A DNA stretch of 64,000 bases from Rallus limicola. Lineage: Eukaryota > Chordata > Aves > Gruiformes > Rallidae. Location of the stretch: assembly GCA_022605955.1 (NCBI GenBank), contig JAKCOZ010000005.1:52453762-52517761 (forward strand), written 5' to 3'. The position numbers were made by a program, and so were the translations under genes. The notes beneath the pieces are model-generated. The model saw only the letters and a program-made list of their open reading frames with translations, was not told the origin of the DNA and made no database searches. Shown piece by piece: positions 51,578 through 64,000 of this stretch (its first letter is position 1; every line of letters starts with the position of its first letter).

Positions 51578-52077
51578 TTAAATTGCTTTTTAACATTAAT
51601 TATATTATTTGTTCATTAAGCTCTACAAAAAAACTTTGCATGCGGTTCAATAAACTTGATTCCACATCCTCCCAATTGTTCTTCTGTATGGATTTTGCAT
51701 GTTTTGCAAAGAGGAAATGAATGTTGAAACTGTTTTTTAGAAACTTCTTTTCAGATTTTCTTGGGTCTGTAAATTTTTTCCACCCCTTTGCATGGCAGAA
51801 AAGCCTTAACATCTTTATGATGTGTTTTATGCTATTGTGTTGGATGTCTTAGAATAATGAAGACGTAGATATCTGGGGTTTTTCCCCCCAACAGAATTGA
51901 TTGCTGTAATGTGTAGGACTTTGTTCTTCAGACAGCCCCCAATTTTTCTTTTAATGGCAGAAGATTTTCTGGAAGTAACAAAGTCTAGGTAGTAATCCTG
52001 GATCAGATGGCTTTCTGGGAGCAGTATGTACCTCACAAAACTGTAGACCAGATTTAACCTTATGGCAGGGGCCATGA

Positions 52078-52381
52078 ACATGGAGAGGGACTGTTTACAA
52101 GGGCGAGTAGTGACAGGACAAGTGGGAATGGCATTAAGTTGAGGGAGGGGAGATTTAGATGAGATATTGGGAAGAAATTCTTTCCTGGGAGTGCAGTGAG
52201 GCCCTGGCACAGGGTGCCCAGAGATGTGGCTGTCCCTGGATCCCTGTCCGGGTTCAAGGCCGGGTTGGATGGGACTTTGGGGTGCCTGGGCTAGTGGAGG
52301 ATGTCCCTGACCATGGCACAGGGTGTGACTAGACGTGCTTCGAGGTCCGTTCCAACCCAAAGCAGTCTGTGAGTGTATGAA
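52078..52381 (+). mobile_element. CR1 LINE 3' fragment
   Basis: About 300 bp in plus orientation: gtgacaggacaagtgggaat, gggaagaaattctttcctgg, ggccctggcacagggtgccc, gggttcaaggccgggttgga, tgaccatggcacagggtgtg and ggtccgttccaacccaaagc. The order and wording follow the avian CR1 3' end of the 'caaggccaggttggat' type, a different subfamily from the copies at 56095 and 61540. Open frames on the minus strand here (for example 51827-52360) are shadows of the repeat. Confidence 0.95.
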
Positions 52382-55300
52382 GCTTTCTCAGAGCCAGCAT
52401 CTGATAGAGGTTCCTTTGCCAACTCCTCTGTGGGGTTATGGCAGGAAGTCTCAGTGGCTCAGTCCCCACAGACGCAGTCTGAACGTGATGGTTTTGATCT
52501 GGGTGGTAAAGGTCACTTGGGGCATTGAGGCTGGGAAGACCAGCTCATGCCTGTCTGAGCTATCAGATGGAAACGTGACTTGAAGAGAAGACCTGTATAA
52601 CAGCATCTTTCAAACCTGTGGTGCTGTCCTTGGGGAAAAGTGGGGTCTTGGATCACTGTAGCCAACATAGCCGTCCTGGCAGCTGAATCTACAGCTCCCT
52701 GTCCCTCTGTGGTGACTAATAGCCCTGCATGGGAAGAGAGAGCAAGAGTGCTCGGATGCTCGGGCACTCACTGCCATTACTTCTGGGTTTTCTAAGAGGG
52801 TCAAAAAAGCTTGTCTTTTGGGTTTTGTCTGCTTTTTCTTCCTTTTTTTTCCCTTTCTTCTGTTTCAGCTAGGCACACTGAATTTGTATGGTTGGAGGTC
52901 TGGATTTTTCTTATTGCAAAACAAATGAAACAAAAAATTTAACAAACTCTGACATGCCAAGTAGTGAAAGACCAAAACAGGATGGGGATGGAAATTAGTT
53001 TGTTGTCTTTAAAATGCATGTTTGTTATGCAGTTTTGATTTAAAAAAAAAACCCAACCAAATGAAAACAACCCCCCAAAAAAACCCTGAGGATCAAAACA
53101 ATGTTTGTTTGAGGTCCTGAAAAATGTGAAGACATTCTTGGCATTAATTTTAAGTATGTATGGCTAGCAGGAGCAGCCATACAGCATTCTCACACCAAGT
53201 ATTTACAGCTGTGGAAGAGCCATACACCAGCTACTTAAAATCTCACTATAAATCAAAAAATCTGCTTATGCGATTAACATTTTGGGTAAAGATGTGTGAA
53301 TTTCATGTCTCAAAGTTTAGAAATGTCTCTTGCAATCCAGTGTCAGTTGTACTCATAGCACCAGTCCTATTCTCACAAAATAAGATATAAAATATTTTAC
53401 ATGTAAGCTGAAAAGTTGCTGTTTGCACTCCACTTAAAATCCTCTGGTTTAACAGAGCACTTCTGTGTAGACCTTGTAATCAGGTCAAGCCTGGGCAGCT
53501 TAAAATGCAATTATGTTTGCCTGCTTAACTTTGTCTGGAGAGATCCATCCTGAATATATACACACTTGTATATAAAAAATTCAGTTTGATCAAAAAATCT
53601 TTGCTTTTCTTTGAGGGGAGGTGAAAGTACCTTCTCTTTAATCTATCAGTGTGTTTTCTTGTCTAACCATGTTGTTAGGAGCCCTCCAGTGAATTAGTAT
53701 TTTGTTTAAATATGATGCAAAAATAAAGTTTAGTGGTGAGCACTGATGAGGGGAGGTAATCGAGTTGAGGGGAAGTAGTGAAGCAAAATCAGAGTGCTTG
53801 GGAAGTCTGTATGTACAACAAACACATTTTAGCTCACTGCTAAAACTGGATTGATCCTTTCCCTCTTTTTTTTTTTTTTTCCCTAGTGTAGGGCAACTTA
53901 GTCATTTTAAATTTTGAAATTCAAATGAGGAGGTTGGATTTCATATGTGCTTGAGCTTTGTTAGCATTTAATTTTTAACCTTCATTTCAAGTGGAAAATT
54001 TCTGCATATTTCTTTGTTGTACAGTGTTGTAGTGTAATTTGAAACACATGTAGAGTTCTGGCACTTAATCTAGAAGTGACTTGAGTAACTTCTTTGCTGT
54101 CAATCATAGATTTTCTTTCTTTTATTTTATTTAAAATGATTTTTTATTTAAGTGAGGCAATAGTAAGGATGCTTTCCAAACTGTTTTTAAAGCATAACTG
54201 ATCTGGTCTTTGGCTGGATCAGTTTTTGCTAAAACACTGTCAGTGTCTGTGTTGGGTTCAAGACAGTGAAACAAGAAAGGATTTTTGAATGTATGACAGG
54301 ATTACCAGGCTTTAAAACTTGTAGCAGGTGATTTTTCACATCTGCTCTGTTTGTCATTGGGGTATGTGGATATTTCTTAAATCTTGGAAAAGGAGAAAAG
54401 CCACGAATGGTGGAATTATTTGATCTGCTTTGGCCCATTGATTTTGAACACTGGATTCATTTTGCTCCTTTAAATAGAATATAGTTGCTCAATAAGCTCA
54501 GTAGTCAGAGGCAAAAGATTGAGTAAAAGCAAGAAAAGCTTGCCTTGCTTTGGAGTGCATGTAGAGAGCGTGCCACACTCTTCCTTGCAGGAATTCTCTT
54601 GGCTACTAGGGCATATGGTCTGAATTTCCCAGTGTCTCCTGTTGCAGGGCCTGATCCTCACTGGAAAGATTTCTGTTGGCTGCAATGAGTTTTGAGTCAG
54701 GCACCTAATGAGTAAGAACTGGCAGGTGAGAAGTGATCATTGCTTTAAAGACACAGCTCCATTTGCATGTAGAGTATTATTTTGTTCTTTTTATCATGAC
54801 CAATTGCACACAAAACCTATGCATGACAACAGAAGTACCGTGTGGATATGCTTCTTCTGGAACAGTGGATATGGCCAAGTGTGCCATCTTGTTCAAGAGA
54901 GGATGCAACAAGGTAACAGAACTGGGTGTAAACTAGTTTAATTTGGTTTGAGGCAGGAAGTGCCTTGTATTCCTTAAGCATCCTACAGAAATCCTACAGG
55001 TTTCATCACAGGACTTTGGAAGGATGCAAATTTAATGTAGAGGACGTAGATTATCACCAGTTTTTCTAACTGCGTGGAAATGGAGGAAAGGAGCACAGCC
55101 TCTAGTAAGCCTGAAACCTCACTGTTTAAGAAAGCTTTCTGGCAATAACGTCTGTGAACATTTCAAACGACACCCTGTAGTGTATGGTGTTTTGCATGGA
55201 GCTCTTCTGTCAAGGTCATTAGCAATTGAATATATTAAAAGTGGACTGCTTATGAAACGGAGAGTTTTGCTTCCTGCCCGCCCACCTGTGGGTATAGTGT

Positions 55301-55489
55301 AGGTCCTGTAACTGTAAAAGGTCTCGTGAGGGTTATAAAAGCAAGAGAATATGGAAAATATATAAAGAAACAAAGAAGGAAGCCTGCACACACCATGTAG
55401 TTTCTTGTATGTAAAGTTGGCTGTAGCTGTATACATACCAGTAAATTAACCTCAAAAGCTGGCCATGACAGCAGAATGTCCATAGTAAT

Positions 55490-55760
55490 TGTTTTTGTTG
55501 GCGTTTGGCTTCAAAATTAACTCATCGATCTAACACGAGGCTCTGTACTCGGAATACTGGTCTGGGAATGTTTTTTTACTTTTTCATGCAATCATGGAAA
55601 AAATATGTTTCTGCTCGAAGCAGTTGTCAAACAAGCTTCTTTCATCGACAATCAGACACAGGGCAGCTGACTAAGGCTGTTTAGTCTAGAATAAATACTC
55701 GAGAGATTACAAGTTCGCTGTAGGAAATGTAATTACACCATTTATTCCAGAATAGTCTTT
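55490..55760. promoter_or_regulatory. Candidate conserved non-coding element (unproven)
   Basis: A repeat-free stretch with an unusual number of CpGs for this intron (ctcatcgatctaacacgagg, tactcggaat, ctgctcgaagc, ttcatcgaca, actcgagag, gttcgctg) and AT-rich motifs (gtaattacacc, aataaatact). Retained CpGs in an AT-rich intron may point to constraint. No alignment was possible. Confidence 0.3.
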
Positions 55761-56094
55761 TTGTAGTGTGGGCTTGCAGAATACTAAATCATGCATTTAT
55801 TAAAATACATATAATATGCGGGGGGAAAAAAAAATTGCAGAGCGTAAGGAATGGAGAATTGTCTGGCAAACTGTGCTACAGCATTAAGCAGGAAATGTTT
55901 AAAATTGCTTCCAAACAAATCAGGATGGTAATATTTGCCTTAGTATTGAAAGCTGGTAGGAGGTGAACGCAGCACTGCAGGTGTAGAGTTGGTGCTGCAG
56001 AGTACCAGGAAATCTGCACCTGCACAGGCAGTGCTGGTATCCTGCTACAGTGTGGGGCAAATGCCCTGTTTTCTGCCCTCTTTTGTCTCTCACC

Positions 56095-56394
56095 AAATCA
56101 TAGAATGTTAGGACTTGGAAGGGACCTCAAAAGATCATCCAGTCCAACCCCCTACCAGAGCAGGATCACCCAGACTAAATCTAAGGAATGCAGCCAGGTG
56201 GGTTTGAATCTTCATAGAAGGAGACTCCACAAGCTCTCTGGCAGTCTGTTATAGTGCTCTTGTCACCCTCACAGTGAAAAAGTTCCTCTTTATGTTCACA
56301 TGGAACTTCCTCTGCTCCAGCTTCAACCGGTTTCCCCTTGTCCTGTCACTGGGCATCACTGAAAAGAGCCTAGCTCCATCCTCCTGAATGCAAA
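56095..56394 (-). mobile_element. CR1 LINE 3' fragment
   Basis: About 300 bp, minus orientation: atcatagaatgttaggactt, ggaagggacctcaaaagatc, atccagtccaaccccctacc, agagcaggatcacccagact, ccctcacagtgaaaaagttc and cctgtcactgggcatcactg. Its reverse complement aligns block by block with 61796-62090, so both come from the same CR1 subfamily in opposite orientation. Confidence 0.95.
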
Positions 56395-57520
56395 CATTCT
56401 GATAAACTATCAGAAATTCTTTCTCTAGCTATAATGTATGGTTTGTTGATTAGAAGAGGGACAAGTAAGTGGATATGGTCTTCAGCCTTCCTGGACATTA
56501 TCCCTTCCAGTTGTCATGGGTTTTTTCCCTTTCACCCTTACCTATGAGCCAGTGTCTCTTAAGGGATGGAGATTGCAATGGATCTACCTATAAGTTGTAA
56601 CTCTTGATTTGGGCTGCATGCTATAGGAATTACTATAGCAGGAACCACCTGAACCAGTGGAGGACAAGCCTTACAAGTAGCAGTGCAACTGCAGCAGTGA
56701 CCCAACCTGAGCTGCCTTGTTACTACCAGCTGTTTAAAAATACCTGATGGTCTGTGATCTGTGATAGTTCTTACCTGTTACTGAAAGCTCTTCTTTGCTT
56801 TCATCCTTCCCTTCATCCCCTGCACTGATACCACTGTTGATGTATGGTTCTCCTGTGACTTTGTATGTCTGCAGGCTTTACTCCTTAGTTGTTCTCTATC
56901 AGCTTAGAAAAATAGGGTTTTTGTAGAAGTTAAGTCTTAGATCTTCTGTTGCTGAAATTGTGTGGTAAGTTTGAGGTCAGTAGTTTTTGTACTCAGTGTT
57001 TTTCTTTTTCTTTTTTTTTTTTTTCTTCCTTGCTTCTCCTGCAGTCCATCACAATTGCCCTTTCTGAGTCTTCGTCTCATCAGCCAGATGTATAATTGCA
57101 CTGGGAGTTGTGTAGTTGCCATAATAAAAATGATATGTTTTGCACATGCAGGCTTGATCTTTCCCACTTACCTTTTGCTTTAGCAACAGAGGGGCCCCAG
57201 TGTCCTCAGCTTTTGTAGTTCTTCCTGGGACAAAGCCCCCAAATGCTTTCTTTAGGCCCAGTGTGTTAAACTACAGGGGCAGGAGCACCTTAGTGATGAG
57301 GAGCAAAGGCTCTAGTGACGGTCATGGAGAATATAGGAGCTCATTGAGGACCACTGTGAGAGGAAGAGCTTCTTCTCTTGATCAGCATCTGAGCGTCACT
57401 TATGCTGTGTACTCAGATGTAAGGAACAGCAGAGAGATGTCATGACAAGGAGCTGCTCTGGAGTGGTCTAGGCAAACACTGTCATGGTTTTCTTGAAGGG
57501 TCTATTTGAATGGACTAGTC

Positions 57521-57565
57521 TTTCAAATTAGTTATTTAGTCTCAAATATTTCAAATTAGTTATTT
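57521..57565. repeat. 17-bp direct repeat, spacing 28
   Basis: The sequence tttcaaattagttattt occurs at 57521-57537 and again at 57549-57565, separated by an AT-rich linker. It is a short local duplication. Confidence 0.85.
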
Positions 57566-57760
57566 CGTTGAAGTAGAAAGGTGAGGAGCATCCTGTTTTG
57601 AATTTGCTCTCTAAGGCATTTGTAAACTCCATTGTAATAAAACTGCAAGAAGGAAGTCTGAAAAGAGGGTGGGAGGACGCTTCCTACACCCTTCAACACT
57701 ATTGTTGGAAGAAGGGGGAGTTATGTATAATGAGCATATCTAGATTGGAACAGCCAGCAA

Positions 57761-57905
57761 AATAGAATGACAGAATCACTTGGGTGGGAAAAGACCCTTT
57801 AGATCATGAAGTCCAACCACAGCCTAAACCTGACTAGTTCTCCTCTATATCATGTCCTTAAGCACTTAATCTACACACCTTTTAAATACCTCCAGGGTTG
57901 TTGAC
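57761..57905 (-). mobile_element. CR1 LINE 3' fragment of another subfamily
   Basis: The sequence atagaatgacagaatcactt, gggtgggaaaagacccttta, gatcatgaagtccaaccaca and gcctaaacctgactagttct, followed by taaatacctccagggttg, is the reverse of the avian CR1 subfamily whose 3' end reads 'tggttggacttgatgatct'. It differs from the neighbouring CR1 copies. Confidence 0.85.
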
Positions 57906-59539
57906 CCCCTAAAGAGGAAAATAAAGCCAGAAATAATGCGTCTTCTTGACTGTGCCACTGATAAACATAGTTGTAAGGGAGCCTTCTGAATGAAAATTGT
58001 TCAGATATGAAATGGCTGAAGTGGTGAATTAACAGTTTCCTGAAATGGCAGAGGGAAACCTGGGGGTGTGTTGCTTATAGCTTTATGTTGCTTTTGAGTC
58101 TTTAACCTCCTTCAGATAGCTGCTCTGCAGCTTTATTCTTGATGACTAGTCTTCCCCTCAGTGATCAGGAGTCAACAATGTTCAAAGCTTCTCTAAAGAA
58201 CCACATCTCTAAAGAGGTTGGAGCGAGGGACCTCTTCCCGGCGGGGCATGGCATTTTCAGCAGCCAGTAATTCCATTCATAAGTTTGATCTGGTGTGTGT
58301 AACTGACCTCACCTCTGATATGATGGATGGCAAGATTTTTATGATTTGGGCTGGTAGTCTCTGACTTCTTATTTTGATAATGTCCCTTATGTTCCCAATG
58401 TTAGATCACAGGCAGAAACTTTCCTTATAGTTAATGGTGTCTCATCACGTGTTCTTTATTTTTCCTGATTTCCTTTAAAAATATATAAATCCAAATATTA
58501 CCCATAAGAATTGGAGTTTATAGCTCCTTCTGTTTGAGCAGTTTGTGCATCTGTTCACTGACAGCAGTTGGACTTCATGGAGTGGCAGAGATTTTAGGGC
58601 TGAGACCCTAACTCCTCCATGGAAAGGAGTGGTTGGATATGGAGTGGTAACCTGAAAGTATTTTGACTGACAAAAAGGCTGCCTGGTAAGCATATAACTT
58701 ACTAGCCACCAGAGAAGCTGCATGGAGTGAGATACCTCACACATGTCGAAACTGCCCAAGGAAAGCTTTGATCAGAGCTTGCAAGTGTCCACAGGACCAA
58801 GACATAGGAAGCCAGACTGTGTTATTACTCCTGTTGTCATTCCACTCCTTAAAGGAGAGGAAAACTGAAGCTCTTTGGATCTTTGAAGTTGGAGGATGCT
58901 CAAGGAGAGATAAAAGGTTATTAGCTCAGGTGTCCTTTGTAGTTAGAGACCATGTACACTGGGTCAAGGGAGCACAAGAGGAACCCAAACCTTTTATAAA
59001 CAAAATCCAAAAAAGCATGGCTGCTCATAGTTTTGTGTGTTTTGGACCCCTTTGATTCATCACAGACACAAAGGACTTGAGGTACTTTCAATTCAGAGTC
59101 TCTTTAATGCCATTATTTGCAGGATGGGGGTGTCACCACTGAATACTCCAAGTAGTAGTCATTTATGAGCACCCACTGCTTTCACTTCAAGTCAGCCTCT
59201 ATATCAAATGAGAGAGATACTAGGTGGTTGCTTTACACCCACAATAAGGCCACTGGCAACGCTGACGCTGGCTTGTGGTGCTTCCCCATGACAGGGCCTG
59301 TAAGCCTGCCTGTTTACACCCACAGAGCACCATTATGTCTTCTGCATTGTGCTCTATGCCTTTGATTTGTCTTGTTCTTTTGACAGAAGAGTTTTCCTCC
59401 ACCCAGCCCACAGAGGGTCAAGGAAAGTACCAGCAATCCAGTTGGCAGGCTGGAGATTATATATATGCGTTTAGTGAAGCGATTTTCATGGCTTTAGTTT
59501 TAAAGCCTTGGTAATAAGTTGAAAACTGTTCTAGGTAAA

Positions 59540-60065
59540 CAAGCCCTGTAGTGCCAGGCTTCCGGAAGGGATTGAGTTGTTCACTTCTCCCGCTTCTAAA
59601 TTGAGGCACTCGAGTTAGGCCGGATTAATAATGAAACAGGGGGCTGGAACATGTTCGGACTTCGCAGATGAACTATTGCTCAGGCTTGAAGGTAATGCCA
59701 CTATATTTTTGTTTCTTTCCCTAACTGGTATTAAATGTAAAAACATAAATCCTTTTCAGTGGGAGAGGAGAAGAGGAGATGGTTTTCATTTGGCATAATT
59801 TCCTGTGAGCCGTAGTTCTAAACAAGGCCCGTATTTACGCAAGACAATACAGGTTTACATGTACTAGTATATCCAGCACATTTAAAAATGTTTAGCCAGT
59901 CCAGGGTATTAAATACCTTCACAATAAATGTGTTTAATAAAAGTAGATGAAGTTTGAAATAATTTTTGAATAATTTTACAGTAGAAACACCAGTTAAATC
60001 AACCCCATTGCAGTAATAAATGTCACTAAAACAATTAATTATACTTGCTTGCCACTGCAAAATCA
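59540..60065. promoter_or_regulatory. Candidate conserved non-coding stretch (unproven)
   Basis: This repeat-free stretch has CpGs at 59560-59660 (cttccggaagg, ctcccgcttc, cactcgagttaggccggatt, gttcggacttcgcag), including an ETS-like CCGGAAG and a ggattaataatg motif. It is followed by AT-rich sequence with aattaattat and several taaat/caataaa motifs. This is composition evidence only. Confidence 0.3.
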
Positions 60066-61539
60066 ATTGTGTAACTGTTCTTCTAAAACTGACTTTTACA
60101 TTACTAAATCCTAAACACTACACTTCTGTAACTTGTCAGAATCAGGTTTTGGTTAATAGATATTTTCAGTGATGTAATGGGAACTTCTGGCATGGAGTCA
60201 GAATATAATGGACTGTGATTAATGTTTTAATAAGCACTTTTCTTCTACTTATGATGCAGTAGTGAAATGGTTTCCTGCTTGGATTGATAGAACAGCAGGT
60301 GTGCATACATACTTTTTTCTTTAAGTAAGAATAAGTTTTTCAGTTCTTCTGCTTGAAAATATTTAAATGTTTTTCATCGAGTCAAACACTGCTGGTTTGG
60401 GAGTTTCAGTTTGTTTGTTTTAAATCCAGCTATTGCTGATATTTGTCATTTGGAAGTGGAAGGTGCCATGGAAACCTTTTCAGTAGTTAAAATAATTGCT
60501 TTGCAAAAGAGGAAACTCATTAGTTTAAAAAATAGTTTTGATATATTGATGTTTTTTTCAGTGAAAGGATTTGTTTGGAAATAGTGTTAGAGTAATTCAA
60601 AAGTGTGTGAGAACAAAGTATGGTGTTGAAAATATTAGCAGGTTAGATTTATTGTTTAGGTTGATGTAATACACTTGCTACATGCTTGGTTAGTTTTGTA
60701 CTGGAAGTGGTTGTGTTTTTCTATATTTTAAACATTTCTACCTCCCAAAATGAAGCAGTCTATTTTAGTTTTTTTTAATGCCCCATCAATTGAAATTTGC
60801 TGCAAGGACAGATTTTTTGCTTAGGGATCCAGTAAGCTGCTGCCCTGATGGAGAGTTGGTGCTTTTTCTAAGATGCTGTTTAAGGTGTGCATTTATTCTC
60901 TAGGCTTTTAATGCCTGTCTAATAATAAGCTTGGTGGTTCCTCTCTTACTCTTGGCTGTTACTCTATGAAACTATGGAGCATGAGGACTGCTTTCTGTTG
61001 AAAAGAAAATAGTCTCTCTTCTTTCCTTCTCCTCTGTCCTCGGAGGCTGGACATTAGCAATGCATATACCAGTGATGAGGAAAGAGAAGAGGGAAAACCC
61101 TGTAGAAAGTGGAGGTCCCATGTCTTGGCTGTTGTTGGCATAGTCCATTAGGAATGTGGCCAGGGACCTCTACTCTGTCATTACAGAAAGTCAAGTGAGC
61201 CTTTCTGGAAGAATAGAAAAGGTGCAGTGGTCCTGGCTCCAATGCAGATGCTCTTCTCTGTCCTCTGCTGACCTTCAGAGAGATTCAAGATAGTTTCTCC
61301 ATCTCTTTGTTCTTTCCTCAAAACCTGGGGAAAGACTTACTGACTCCTTTGTTCTCAAGAGCAGCAAGCCATGGTTTAATTTTTCCATCAACTTTGGAAA
61401 AAATGTAGGTATCATCATACTTGTGGCTTTAATATTTGTTGAGAATTTCCCAAACAACCTCTATAGCATGGTTTTCTGCCAACTCTGTGTACTGAGGTGG
61501 TATCTGCCTTGCATAGAGAAGGTTACTTGTGTATTTTCT

Positions 61540-62096
61540 TTATTTTGAGAGGTCCTTCCTCCCCCTCTGCTCTGCCCTGGTGAGACCGCATGTGAAATAT
61601 TGTGTCCAGTTCTGGGCCCCACAGCTCAAGAGGGACGTAGAACTCCTTGAAAGAGTCCAGCACAGGGCCACCAAGATGCTTAAGGGAGTTGAACACCTTC
61701 CTTATGAGGAGGGCCTGAGGGAGCTGGGCCTGTTTAGCCTGGAGGAGACTGAAGGGTGACCTTATTAATGTTGATAAATATGTAAAAGACAAGAGTCATG
61801 AGGATGGAGCCAGGCTCTTCACAGTGATGGCAGCAATAAGACAAGAGGCAGTGGGTGTGAGCTGGAGCATAGGAGGTTCTATGGGAATTGTAAGGAGGAA
61901 CTTTTTCACTGTGAGGGTGACAGAGCACTGGGACAGACTGCACAGAGAGGTGGTGGAGTCTCCTTCTCTGGAGACATTAAAACCTGCCTGGATGTGTTCC
62001 TGTGAGATTTAGTCTGGGTGATCCTGCTCTGGCAGTGGGTTGGACTGGATGATCTTTTGAGGTCCCTTCCAACTCCTAATTTTGTGATTCTGTGAT
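61540..62096 (+). mobile_element. CR1 LINE, longest copy, with the end of the reverse transcriptase frame
   Basis: About 555 bp in plus orientation. From 61553 to about 61745 one frame encodes the conserved C-terminal end of the CR1 ORF2 reverse transcriptase: [20 protein letters not shown], then [20 protein letters not shown] and [11 protein letters not shown], after which the frame meets a stop (TGA at about 61757-61759). The untranslated 3' region follows, with ggaactttttcactgtgagg, gggtgatcctgctctggcag, tggactggatgatcttttga and the tail attttgtgattctgtgattt. It is truncated at the 5' end like most CR1 insertions and cannot move by itself. Confidence 0.97.
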
Positions 62097-64000
62097 TTGC
62101 TACTACTGCATTTTTCTAGTTCTCCCTTAAAAAGATGCAGAAGGTGAGTTCTGGCTGCTATCTTTATTTCCTGACTCTCTTCCAGAATTCATGAGGAAAT
62201 GCTCATGAATGAAGCCAAAAAAAATCTACACCTCTTCTCCCTTTCCTGTCATTAGAAGGTTCCCTCTCTCCTCCTCCTCTTTTCACATTTAGACCCTGAT
62301 GGATTGGGCAGACTTCTTGCTCTGTGGTCACTGATTCTGTTAATTGTCAAAAAGTATTCCAGAAATGAGAGAGGAGGGTCTGCGCTCTGAGGCCATCTAA
62401 AAACTTGGAAGCATAAAGACTCTGCTGTTCCAGACTCTCTTCAGCACACAGTTAATTTTGGAATGAAAAGTCACGCAGATACGGAGTCTGCAGACAATCT
62501 GAAAAGAACAGAAAGAAAATCTTGCCTTGAGATTTGTGGCGTTTTGTTTTTGGGATTTTTTGTTTTTTTCCAATGTGAGGTAGGTACATCTTGCTTTTTT
62601 CTCACCAGAAGAGAAGCAAGTGTTGCTGGGAAGGTGTCAGGATGGTTGGGGAGTTCGCTTTCAAGATTCTCCTGTGAATAAGGTGTACTTGGCCATGAAC
62701 AGTCCAGGTCGTAAGATCCTTCTTGATCTTCTGGCTTTTGCCTAAGAGCAGTCGCTCAAGTGACTACTTTGTGGAACTGCTTTCTTGTTCTGACTTGCCC
62801 AGAAATGATCTATAGACTTTTTGGATTGACTGTATTCACTCAATTTATGTAGCCCTTAAATGTGCTTGGAAAAAGCATGGACCAGCAGAAGAACATATGA
62901 AGCTGATGGTTTCCGATTCTACGGACATGGGAGCAATGAATAGTGTCATGAGAGCTGGTGCTGACCCTGGACATGACAGCAAGGATAAATCAGCGCAACC
63001 AGCCACCTCACCCTTTTCATAAGTTCTTGCTGCTAAGGCTGCCAGACTCCTTCCCTGCCTTCTCCTCAAAGCTGTAGGAAGTTCACATGTTCCCTGACGT
63101 GTTTTACCTCTAGTTCTGACAGCAGAGCCAAAAATAAAAATCAAAGCTCAACAGAGGTCCGGTTCCACTCCCATCCCTGGCAGAGGGGGTTTGTAGTGGT
63201 TGCACTGGGAAGAGGATTAGGCCTCCAGAAGTGCCTTTACTGTTCCTACCCTTGGGTGGTATGTGTGGATACGACTTTCTTTCTGCATTGCAATGCAGTG
63301 GGTGAACTCTGTGTGCTCACAGGCGCTTGCATGTAGTTGAGGAGTGTGCTCAGCATGGCTCAGGGATGTTTGCAGATGGAGCAAAGGAACGCAGCTACCT
63401 CTGTGACAGAGCTGTGGCAGTGAAGCGGCGCGCTAGTGCTGCAGGGTGTTTGTCAGGGTAATAGCTTGGCTGAGTTAGTAGGTATTCGGCTTTACTGGGA
63501 GCTACTGGCTGCTGGTTGACTTTCCTGTATTTCGAAACAGAAATGCTGAAAAACCATCTGGAACTATCTGCTAACATCAGCTGCCCGCATGTACTCCGGT
63601 AGCAGGTTTTACAGGCTGTCTGCCCTAAGAATGTAAGAGCAGAAAAGAAAATGTCTTTTCTTTTAACGCTATTTTTATCCTCTTAGAAAAGCACTCTCTG
63701 AATGGTGATAGCAAATACATGAGATTCAGTACTCATATTTGGCTCTATTTCGTGGCTTCCTTGTACATGTGGGGGTACCTCTTGTTTCCCTGGAGGGAAT
63801 GGAGGAGTAATGGAGTTTAGGTATGTGTCAACATCTGCCCAGCAGCCCTGGATGGGGATGACAGGTAAGTACAGCAGGACTCCAGCCTAGACCTCTGGAG
63901 AGGGAGCTGTTGTTCCCACTACTTTGCTATCTTTGGGTGAGCTTAGGAAAGCTAGAAAGGTCAGATCTCTGAAATCTTACGGTAGTTAAACATCTAAGCT

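Noticed and set aside
51827..52360. Minus-strand open frame of 177 codons
   Set aside because: It lies mostly on the antisense of a CR1 copy at 52078-52381.
58475..59520. Possible decayed endogenous retrovirus body
   Set aside because: I looked for retroviral motifs in all frames and found none I could support. No LTR pair flanks it.

Overview
The window is a piece of a bird nuclear genome lying entirely inside one protein-coding gene, MNAT1 (MAT1, the assembly factor of the CDK-activating kinase and a TFIIH subunit), on the + strand. Two things support a bird. Five short exons translate without gaps into the vertebrate MAT1 protein. Almost every recognisable interspersed repeat is a CR1 LINE, mostly copies truncated at the 5' end and sharing the avian CR1 3' tail, alongside solo LTRs that begin TGTCCTGG. 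I see no Alu, L1 or other mammalian repeats.

Layout: the 5' part of the gene (start codon, RING finger exons) lies before base 1. Coding exons are at 688-761, 8533-8636, 13554-13694, 19723-19848 and 49047-49168. They total 567 nt, or 189 codons, corresponding to about residues 82-270 of a protein of about 309 residues. The exon junctions have GT/AG borders and the phases agree throughout. The last coding exon (about 39 residues) is not visible and should lie beyond base 64000. More than 99% of the window is therefore intron, including one intron of about 29 kb (19849-49046) and another of at least 14.8 kb (49169 to the end).

The introns hold CR1 fragments on both strands (the longest, 61540-62096, keeps the tail of the reverse transcriptase frame), one older diverged CR1, two solo LTRs (one with a perfect 5-bp target duplication), a possible fossil tRNA-derived SINE, homopolymer G tracts and small tandem repeats. 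They also hold a perfect 108-bp inverted repeat with a 24-bp spacer at 31979-32218, which is the most striking unexplained structure. Several AT-rich, homeodomain-motif-rich stretches may be conserved non-coding elements. In vertebrates MNAT1 lies next to the SIX6/SIX1/SIX4 cluster, so its introns are plausible hosts for long-range enhancers, but this is inference. The open reading frames outside the exons look like chance or repeat-derived frames; none encodes a protein I recognise. I see no RNA genes, CRISPR arrays, operons or other complete genes.
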